Positions 53,072 through 62,000 of a stretch of DNA of 62,000 nucleotides are shown here, piece after piece. Made by a program: the position numbers and the translations under genes. The stretch is from Adiantum capillus-veneris (Eukaryota > Streptophyta > Polypodiopsida > Polypodiales > Pteridaceae). The notes beneath the pieces were generated by a model. It searched no databases. It saw only the letters and a program-made list of their open reading frames with translations, and was not told where the DNA came from. Where the stretch lies: contig CM043966.1 in the NCBI GenBank assembly GCA_014529385.2, positions 85,716,087 through 85,778,086 on the forward strand, written 5' to 3'. Each line of letters starts with the position of its first letter. Position 1 is the stretch's first letter.

Positions 53072-53310
53072 AGTGGTATCAAAGACAATAGTGTCTTGAT
53101 CCTCAAAAAGAAAATAAAGGAAATTCAAAGAGCTAAGATAGAGCCTTTGCAGGTGATCCCCAATTGAAAGGTACTTTCTATATATGTAGGACTTGAAAAA
53201 GAATGGTGGTTTGGTGTCGTGTCCTTTCCGCCCATATTGGTAGTTATTTGCACGTAAGGACTTTTTTGGGTGGGAGAGAGCATCATAGTTTGCGAGAGAG
53301 AGAGGCTTAC

Positions 53311-53395
53311 CTGATGCGAGTACAAGTGGAGTGCTGGTAGGAAGGATTTGAGCAGCCTCGTATGCAAAATTGCATTGATCTTGAGGAGGGGACAT
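53311..53395 (-). CDS. Possible first exon of an unrecognised gene
   Basis: An ATG at 53395 gives MSPPQDQCNFAYEAAQILP, then TSTPLVLAS, and ends at CATCAG with a strong donor GTAAGC. Codon choice and composition differ from the surrounding AT-rich DNA. No downstream exon was identified on the minus strand and the sequence matches no family I know. It may be a chance ORF. Confidence 0.25.
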
Positions 53396-54474
53396 TGATT
53401 ATTTATCATAAACATAAAGCAAAACAAATGAAAAGTATCCATGCATATGTTGTATGCTTGGCTTTTATTACTAGTGTTGAATAGTTGTTTTTTTAACGTT
53501 GTGTGCGTTTTTAATAAAACTCACGATAAGGAGGAACACATATTTTTTTGGCTTACAAAGTAAAAACAAAAAACGTTTGTTGTGGGTATTTGACGTGTAT
53601 TTGATAGTGAACGTCGATCGTTGACAAGCTATCCTCCTCAACATGCTATCCTCCTTCCCTCCACAGCTTATAGAAATATGCATGGGGAGTGGGTTCAACC
53701 CCTTAGCTCGATGTTAGGAACCATGCAATCATAAACATTTGCAATTAAAAAATGAACAAATAAAGAAACCTTGCTCACTCAAGAGAAGAAGCAATATCAG
53801 CTTGAGTAGAATTTAACAGCCATATGACCATAGCCATTGCACAAAAAAGTTTCTCAAGAGCTCATATACTTTGTGTAAAATAAGAGCTCACTTGTGTGCA
53901 AGAGTTTGTCATTTTTGGAGAACCTTGCGTGCAACAAAGTTATATCATGAAGTACACACCCACTACAATTGACATAAGGGGGCATATTTATTGCAAACGA
54001 AAGGGCTCTATAATTGCGTTTATGACATCATGAACACAAAATGGCTCTTAATATACCATCTCACAATAGTGGTTAAGCTCTTGTTATATGGACGAAAATG
54101 GTAGGAGACTTTCCTTCTTGTCAGCTTTTCCAATTTGATCCATATTGATTTTTGCAGCACACATGTTGCTACTGCCAATCCATTGTGCATGAGAATCCAG
54201 CAAAGAGTTGGCACCAACTTTTGATTTCTTTGTCATTTTCCAAAAAACAAAGCGTCTCAATTTCCTCCATTGAATTCACTTTAATTTGCATCACATTCCT
54301 TTTGACAAAGAATATTGTTGGATTTCGCTTTAGTTTGCATCACATTTCTTTTGGCAAAGACTTCTGTTATAGCAAGTAGAGAAACACTAACGCAACTAGG
54401 CAATTGGTGTTCTACTACTAGGAATACAAATTTAGAAAGTGATAATTTGCAATTCCTATACGATGGTGGAGATG
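53396..54474. other. No gene recognised
   Basis: AT-rich sequence with short frames only. A small direct repeat (TTTAATTTGCATCACATTCC and TTTAGTTTGCATCACATTTC, about 45 bp apart) is visible near 54280-54350. Confidence 0.5.
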
Positions 54475-54905
54475 ACTCCTGACATGGCTATCTCAAGGAC
54501 AACGTCTCCAAATATGTGTATCAATTAGTCATGCAGAGTAGTTATTATGCCTTCTTTTGAAGCAATGTTTGCCAATAGTCCATGCTTGTTCACGTTTGCA
54601 CTCACCTTGTCCATGTGTCATCAACATCCTCAACAAGGCCCAATTTTGAGCATGTTTTGAGTGTATACCTCATTGTCTTCAAAATACTGACCATGATCGA
54701 ACCTATGATCACTACCCGACACGAGATGTGCAAAAAATCCAATGCCTAATGTCACCACATCACATTCACAACAGGCTCCAAAGCATTGCACTCTCCTTCC
54801 TTTACAAAGCTATGAATTTGGAGCTCGTCAAGGAGTCCTGTTGGTTGCAATAGGTATCCTTGTTGCAAGAGGCCCAAAACTATAGCTCTCAGATGTTTTC
54901 ACTTA
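54475..54905. repeat. Left copy of a 430-bp direct duplication
   Basis: Matches 55425-55835 with many point changes. Shared strings include GGCTATCTCAAGGACAAC and AGCTATGAATTTGGAGCTCG. The minus-strand reading similar to the ORF at 55239-55556 is broken here by a stop. Confidence 0.75.
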
Positions 54906-55238
54906 CACTCTTCACATCAAGGCTTTGTCCTACCTTGCCTATCAATAAGACATGATGATGCAAGAGGCTAGATAAAGTCCATGAAGAATCTGATTCAAGA
55001 TTACAGAGAGAAAATGTGTATTCAATATTAGCTTCTATAAAATGATAACACAACTCACCAAAGAGATTTGAAATGCCAATAGAAACACTAGTTGCTGGCA
55101 TTGATGAGAAATAAAATATGACAGTGATCATCACTTGCCGATTTCTTGCGCTGATAAGCAAAATTATATTTACAAAGTAAAGATTGTGGTTTTGTTACTG
55201 ACATGTATGAAGAAACACACCTCGCTTGAGCCACCCTA

Positions 55239-55556
55239 CTACTTCCCCAACAATGTTGTGAAGTTCCACATAATTGATAGGTCATGCAACATGCATGCCT
55301 TGTGTGCTACCTTCTCATCTATCTTCTTGAAGCAACCATGTAAGTGGGTTGTTGACATGGCAGGCATTACAAGAGGTAAAATGCCATGTAATTCTACCTC
55401 TGCTAAGGCGGAGATGAGTTTTGGTATGGCTATCTCAAGGACAACCTCTCCAAATATGTGTATCAATGAGTCATGCACAATAGTTATCATGCCTTCTTTT
55501 GAAGTAATGTTTGGTGACAGTCCGTGCTTCTTCATATCCATGCTCGACTTGTCCAT
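55239..55556 (-). CDS. Unrecognised ORF, 105 codons
   Basis: Open from MDKSSMDMKKHGLSPNITSK to a stop at 55239. The part SPNITSKEGMITIVHDSLIH and FGEVVLEIAIP is also readable, with one stop, in the duplicate at about 54590-54480. Conservation between the copies suggests a once-coding segment, perhaps of a mobile element or a gene fragment. No family is recognised. Confidence 0.3.
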   Translation of the reverse strand: MDKSSMDMKKHGLSPNITSKEGMITIVHDSLIHIFGEVVLEIAIPKLISALAEVELHGILPLVMPAMSTTHLHGCFKKIDEKVAHKACMLHDLSIMWNFTTLLGK

Positions 55557-55835
55557 GCATCATCAATCAAGATCCTCAATGAGGTGCACTTCAGAGCATA
55601 CTTTGAGTGTATGCCTCATTGTTTTCAAAATGATGACCATGACCTGACCTATGATCGATTCCCACCACAAGATGATGCAAAAATCCCAATGCCCGTTGTT
55701 GCCTCTTCACATTCACAAAAGGATCCTTGACAAAGCTATGAATTTGGAGCTCGTCAAGGAGTCCTCTTGACTATGATAGGTAGTCTTGCAAGAGGCCTAT
55801 AAGTGTAGCTCTTGGATGTTTTCACTTATGCTTTG
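55425..55835. repeat. Right copy of a 430-bp direct duplication
   Basis: About 950 bp from the left copy, same orientation. Confidence 0.75.
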
Positions 55836-58246
55836 TAGATCAGCACTCAACATTGACTAACCTTCTAGAAATGAGAAAAGCACAATGAAGATCCTCACAT
55901 TAAGGCTTTGAAGCAAGTTTTTCTTTCCCTGAAATGTGGTTCAAGTTGTGCGTCTAGATTAGATTATGACCACAAGAACCCTTGTAAGACCATAGAACTG
56001 AATAGCATAGTGAACACAAGCCAACCACATGATCATAAGAACATTGGATGGTGCTCAACTGAAAAGTATGGCATTGTCCAATGTTGTCTGCTACAATGCC
56101 CATTTAAAAAAGGTGTTGGGTTTCACAATACATTTTTGAAAGGCATCCACATTGTACATTTGGTTTTTAAAGATCACAACAAAGCCCACATAATAAGATG
56201 AATTACAAATTGTTTGTGATTCATTTGAGTGGTTCAAACAATTGCAAAAATCAAATGATTTCATAAAATTGCATTCGCATGTGCAAATAAAAATATACAT
56301 ATCTATTTATTTATGGTCTCTCTAGTCACATTTATAGACAAGGTTGCCATTTAGCTCCTCTCTTATTTACTATTGCTACCCATCTATTGTTTATTATTTT
56401 TGAAAAGATGGCTTTGATGGGCAAGATTCATGGTTGTGGATATTTTTTGTTATTAACCTTTGTTTGTCTATTAACACTAGATTGGTAACATGACACTTTT
56501 GTGACCTCTTAACACAACTTTTTAGAATTATTGCTTGAGATGCCAATGAGGTTCTAAAGTGCTCTATATCCACAAAGCTAGCTTATGACTTGAAAAAAAC
56601 TTGGAATTTCTTTGGGGCAGTGATTCCACCTTTAGAGTTGGTTTTGACTAACATTTTTAAACCTAACTTAAGCCAAAAACAACGTGTGCTCTTTTTGGCT
56701 AATTTTCATGAAATTGGCATTAGATCACCCTAAAACACAACTTAGTGAATTCTAAAGTGATACATAGCTAACATGGGTAGTTCAAAAGGTGTTTTTATGC
56801 TTCTGCAAAATGGAAATCCTATGTATTGGAGGTTATGGCCCATTTATGAAAAATTCTTTCTCTTGATTTGCTAGTGAAATTCAAATTTTGATGAATATTT
56901 TGGAAGTGTCTTTGTAAGAAAAAGGTGATTTTGAGTGTGTTACAACACAAAAGTGGAAGTGATTTTCCGTCTTACCTGAATCACACTCATTTTGAGTAAA
57001 TACTATGTTGTCTCCAAATTGCTAAATTTCACTAAACAAATTTGGTACTATTCAAACTTAGGTCTAAATATAGGTATACAATTCCAATTCGGTTCCAACT
57101 TGATAGGTTTATATGCCATATAGAAGGCTATATTGTGGAAGCTAGTTTTTTCATCCATGCAGTTTTTGTACTTCATAGGTGTGTTCCAAATTGTCTTAGA
57201 AAGACACTTTTTGATACTTTTTGTGCTTGAACATGAAAGTAAAGAACCAAAGTGTGTAAAGTGAAAGCATATATTAAGATATGGGTGTACACATGAAAAT
57301 ATTGATGATAGGTCATCAAAATGCAAAAAATGCACCTTTTTTGTACTTAATCCCATGTTCAAAAGAAATTTTTTGGGCCTAGAACAACCATATACTTTGG
57401 TCAAGAACTCATTGATTTTTACAAAAACAAGGTGGAATCACGAAGGCCTACTAAAGATAACACCCTTCATCAAGGGGAATGAGAGTTATGCGGAGCAAGT
57501 ATGAATGAGTGTTTACAATCACATGTTATTTTTGGCCTGCTAAAGGCCTTAGTGCACTATGGATAAATGTCGTTCAATTTTCATTGCTTGACAAGTGTCC
57601 CAACGGACCTTGAAAGTCTTGTGAGTAAAAAGAACTAATAGTCTGTTAAATGTTATTTTTCAAAGTTGCATTTACCTTTTTGGATTAAAAAGTGTTTTCA
57701 TAGGAGTTTGACCCCATGATATGAGGTATTGATAAAGGTCCTTTCATTAAAAAAAAATCATTTCACTATCTTGTTTTATTATGTTTATTAAATGTAATTT
57801 TCTTATTAAAAAAGCAGTAAAATACTTTTTGTGTTTTAACTTTAAATTTTATTGTTTTTATGTTACTTCTTTCTCATTTTATTTTATGTCAAAATATTGA
57901 TATGCAATGTGCACCTTTCACATTATTTAAGTGGGGCTCTTTGTAATATATAAACTACTTGTGACTATATTTGTATAATAGATCATACAATTGTATATTT
58001 AAATGCAAAAAATTTTCCATGTGATTATGAGCACATATCTAAACTTACTCTCCCTCATCTCTCCTTAATTTAGCAAGCCTTCGTGCATTCTCACCTTTTT
58101 TGTATATTAATAAAAAAATTTATTGTCCATTATACACACACAATCACAAATGGTTTATATGTTACGGAGGACCCCACTTAAACAAAAAATTGAAAGGCTC
58201 ACATTGGTTTTTCTAAAACAAAATAAGGGATAGCCCTTGTATAGAC
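55836..58246. other. No gene recognised
   Basis: AT-rich sequence. A 97-codon plus-strand frame at 55908-56201 has no recognisable motif and is probably chance. Confidence 0.5.
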
Positions 58247-58249
58247 TTA

Positions 58250-59200
58250 GGATTCATGGAGCAGTCGTGCTTGGCTCCCTGCAGCCTGCGAGGTGCACAT
58301 GAGCAAGAGGCCCGAGGGTGCTCTGCAGTAGGGCGGGGGATTTGCATGGTTGGATGGTCTTCTACTTGGGCAGAGAAGCGGATGCATTTTCCTCTGGGGT
58401 GAGGGGTTGGGCGGTCTCAACCCCTTTGTCGGTGGTTTTTCCTTGCCGTGCCCAACATTTTTGGCTATTGGGAGAGGCCGCTCCTCCCGCCTCCTCTTGA
58501 GGAGGGCAAGCAACGAAAAGACATGTTGGAGTCTTCATCTGTAGGCTACCATTCGAGTGGCAGGTGGGGGTGTCCCTGTGGTGGCAGGTGGAGGGTCCTG
58601 AAAGGGCGTGGCTCCTTTATAAAGGCTGGTGGTTGGGTGTTCACTTAGGCATCTTTGTTAGGTGGTTTTTGCACGTTCCTTGTGTGGATGGGGAGTTGGT
58701 GACGGGATCTGGCTTGTCGGAGGTGGAGGGGTCTTCTGCCTATGCTCCATGGCAACTCCTAGCACTTCTTGTGGAGTCTTTGGTACTTTGAAGGGTCTAG
58801 ATCTGGTGATTGTTCTTTAGTTTGGTGAATGGTTCTTTGGTGAACTGCAAGAGGTTCAAATTTGATGGTTCGGTGGATGGTTCTTTTTGGTGAGTGGCCG
58901 GTGATGGAGCTTCGGGCTCCACCCTACTTGTGATATGCGGTTTTTCGGCACTGACGGCGGTCCTTTGTGGGTGGTGTCCTACCCGATGACACAGGATGGA
59001 CTTCTAGTCACAACCACATAGGTTGTTGCTACTTCTATGAGGGTGGTTCCCTTTTTAGCCAATCTGCTTTACCTTTGTGTGGGAATCTGGTGGTCTATTT
59101 TGGGGTGGCTCCCCTCTCAGTTGATGTATCTGGAATATGGTCTTGGTATTTGGTGATTTGGTTGACGCCATGGCTCGGTGCGAGCATGGCTACATATGTA
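58250..59200. other. GC-rich patch of unknown origin
   Basis: About 950 bp of G- and GGT-rich sequence stands out from its AT-rich surroundings (for example GAGGGGTTGGGCGGTCTC and GATGGAGCTTCGGGCTCC). Several overlapping short frames are open but none has a known motif. It may be part of a transposon or a transferred fragment. Confidence 0.45.
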
Positions 59201-59267
59201 GATTTTTTGGTCTTAATTCATATAACACTCACAATTTGTGAGTTTTGCCAAAAAAGGAAATAAAATA

Positions 59268-59655
59268 AATAAAGGGACCCGTTGCCAAATTAAAACAAAG
59301 GGAAAAAAATTTGATGTTTTCATAGGAAAAGGAAGGTCTAATTTGCAAAAGATAAAAAATAAACAAATTTGATAATTCTTACATTTTGTGAAAATTTTGT
59401 ACGTAATAAAAACATTAAAGGGACCCATTGCCAAATTAAAACAAAAGAAAATTTAATCGTTTTCATAGGAAAAGGTAGATCTAATAGGCATAGGATATAG
59501 TAAAATTAAGAATTTGATCATTCTCAAGTTTTGTGAAAAAATATGTAATAAAAATAATAAAATGAAAAGAGACATTAAAACTTAAAACAAAAGAATATTT
59601 TAATGCTTGTTTATAAGACAAGATAGATTTAATAAGCATAAAAATAATAAAACAA
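59268..59655. repeat. Tandem repeat, about 3 units of roughly 150 bp
   Basis: AGGGACCCGTTGCCAAATTA at 59272 recurs with one change at about 59418 and in eroded form at about 59568. Each unit also has TTTTCATAGGAAAAGG or a relative, and ATTTGATAATTCT. Confidence 0.8.
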
Positions 59656-62000
59656 TTTAGTGAGATGATTTTTTTTGAAGTCCTTCAATGAAAGGACCCT
59701 TTATCAATTCCTTACATCATGGAATCAAACTTGCTCTTTCTACTCACATTAGATTGAATCTTTGTAGATCCCACTTTAAGTTAGCAATTCAAGCTCAGCC
59801 TCAAATAAGCACCTAATAGTGAGCGACCTTGGCCTCATGACCTCATCAAGACAGATAGAAATCTTCGGGTTGAGCCACTCTACATGTGAGCTATTCGCTG
59901 TGTGCAATGCGAGCACAAACATATAAAAAAAAGGCAATATTCTTCTCCTAGCTATATGACGTAGCCTCTCGTGCCAAACCTCAGGTCACTCTCCCGCCTC
60001 CAATTGGCTAATTGCCCACCATTTTTGACCTCCCTCTAAATTTGATTGTTTCCTCCCTTCAACAAAGCAATATCTCACTTAGATTCTTACTACAAGACTG
60101 AACCCGAAATTGTATGCACATATTCCTATCCTTTATTAATCAAAGTCTTTTTTCAAACATGCCCAAAAGTGAATGTAGGTTGTAGACAATAGCATTCGAA
60201 AGGCTAAGACTTTTAAAGCTCGGGACACTTGTCTACCAAAGAAATTTAAACGACTTTCACCCTTGTGGTGCTAAGGCGTTTAGAAGGCCAAAAATAGGCT
60301 CTTTGTCTAGATATTTTTCTAGCTTGTTTAAAATGGGGTTCACCTAGCAATATGATGGTATTCCACATAAAGTGTGGTCTTAGCTTTGAGCTAAAGTAAG
60401 GCCTTCTAAAGATACATACATATGATAGGAGTATTTGATTTTTTTCCAAAACTCTGAAAGAACACTTTTATGTCCTGTTAGATTACCAAACTAGTGTTAA
60501 TGTTTTAAAGCTTCTGCTCATAATTTGTGAAGTGTGCTTCACTAATTCATACTTTGTTTTGGTGTGATTTGGGCCTTGTAATGTAATCTTCTTAAACCCA
60601 ACCTCGTTCAAATGAGGTTTTAAAAATGTTTTATATTCCAACAAAATTGTTTTGTTCCACTCATTTAAAGCATCTAGCTTATGTTTTCTTGAAAAATTTT
60701 GTGGCCTGATTATATATGGTTCTTTATATTACATTGGAATTTTTTATGTGATATACATATAGGCATGCCTTTGATCATTCATTATGGCGGGGGGTGTCGA
60801 TCTATGGAATGGCATTTCTATAGGTTGAAAATCATGAGATGGTTTAAGCTCTAAAAGAATTTTATTATTTCCTTGACTATGTTGTTGATCTCGCTACGTG
60901 TTTCAAGAAATTGTGGCATCTTTATTGGTAACAAGCTTCTTGGTATGTAGTTGCATGCTCCATCAAATCTAAAGGATTGCCTTTTTATAAGAAATTATTT
61001 TTGGGAAAATGCTTCTTAATGTCTATTCCTTTTGGTCAAAAGTTGTTGTCTTGAAACTTTGCTTCTTATATGTTGGAAATGTCAATCAAGAATGGAAACT
61101 CTTCCTCAAATTTTTTAATTTTCCCTGAGTACACATCCTTTGAAATCAACTATTGCACATATCTTCCATCCAATTTCGAGTTAGTGATGTTTAAGATTTG
61201 GGTGTTACCAGCTTGTCTTTGGGGTTATAAACTTGAGTTAGCTATAACACTCTCAAAGTCTTGGAATTATTTCGTGAACTGCAATTTGAAAGCACAAAAC
61301 ATGCTCTTGTATGCTACTTTTCACCTTCTTGTTGATGTTTATTTGTGAGGTGTTGAGGTCTAGGAAAAAAAAACTTCTTATAGGGATGCCACCTATCTCA
61401 CATAGGTTTTTGGAGTTGAAAGTCGTAGTTTTTGCATTCTCTCTTTGTACAACCATGTGTAGTCAGTGATTACTTTTTTATATGATTTCCATATTACCTC
61501 TTTTGATGTAAATATGACTTGTTGTGTTTAAGAGTGGGCATTCACTACTCCAAGTAGGAAAAAATTCCAGAAAACCCTCCAAATGCAACGATTCAATCAT
61601 CTCAACTATTCAAGGATTCATATAAAATTGCATGACTGAAAGCATAAACAACAAATATAGCAAAGAGCTTTGTGCCTTAAAATGTTTGGAAATGTTTGAT
61701 AATTATCCATAGCAATAATCCTCAAAAATAGTCACAAATAAGCATAGGAAGTATGCACAAATCATGAAAAATTTCTCAATGATATATAAATACATTATAA
61801 AATTGTAATGCTTCTCCTTCCACCCAGCCAAGGCTTGTCACCATGTCTTGAACCCCAAGCTCCATACCATCCATGGTCACAAATAAAGACCTCGTCAGTG
61901 TGCTCCCTAAAGCAATCCAATAAAGAGATATTGTTGTTGCAAAACATAACTCAAGTCATCAATCATGAACATAAAGAAGCAATGAGAGATAATAAGATCA
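59656..62000. other. No gene recognised
   Basis: AT-rich sequence with only short frames and no recognisable element. Confidence 0.5.

Overview
This is eukaryotic nuclear DNA from a land plant with a large, transposon-rich genome. The evidence is Ty3/gypsy chromoviruses with a C-terminal chromodomain, tRNA-iMet primer sites, a hAT transposase, a degenerate plant-type telomere-like tract (AGGGTTT), and exons of a plant NDUFS4-type complex I subunit. Very long introns and many long CT/GA tracts would suit a fern or another large-genome lineage, but the species cannot be fixed from the sequence.

The organising feature is one host gene on the minus strand. Exon 1 of the nuclear gene for mitochondrial NADH dehydrogenase iron-sulfur protein 4 (NDUFS4/FRO1) lies at 47672-47824. 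Exons 2, 3 and 4 lie at 3747-3835, 3339-3468 and 3182-3211. Splice sites and phases agree throughout, so intron 1 would be about 43.8 kb and would hold most of the mobile DNA in the window. The last roughly 20 codons are not visible and probably lie beyond the left edge, behind another LTR element at 1-2203.

Layout, left to right: 3' end and LTR of chromovirus G1 (1-2203); NDUFS4 exons 2-4; a divergent LTR (4.4-4.9 kb); decayed minus-strand gypsy element E1 (5.0-10.7 kb), split in its reverse transcriptase by a solo LTR with a 5-bp target duplication; a dead hAT transposase (11.4-12.8 kb); a telomere-like tract next to a TATA box and a truncated ORF (13.5-14.2 kb); then an array of one unusual LTR family, called L2 here (14.15-39.2 kb). 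L2 copies A(-), B(+), C(+) and D(+) share or abut LTRs, and relic F(-) follows. L2 has the tRNA-iMet primer site, LTRs and polypurine tract of a retrotransposon. Its fullest copy, D, encodes only gag, a zinc knuckle and a protease, then an Asp/His-rich repeat region and a conserved C-terminal domain I do not recognise. No reverse transcriptase, RNase H or integrase is seen. A complete but mutated chromovirus, G2 (24119-32587), sits inside the 5' LTR of copy D with a GCGAT duplication, and the empty site survives in the other LTR of D.

From 39.2 to 49.3 kb lie a full-length but inactive LINE, pieces of related LINEs, a tandem tRNA-like SINE and very long CT tracts at the 3' ends of these elements. 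Right of the NDUFS4 start are an 85-bp tandem repeat, more CT tracts and a SINE copy, a decayed Ty1/copia fragment (50.6-53.1 kb), one possible orphan exon, a duplicated unrecognised sequence (54.5-55.8 kb), a GC-rich patch (58.25-59.2 kb), a roughly 150-bp tandem repeat (59.3-59.65 kb) and AT-rich DNA in which I see no gene. Almost every mobile ORF is broken; the L2 copy B ORF and the G2 gag-pol ORF up to RNase H are the longest open ones.
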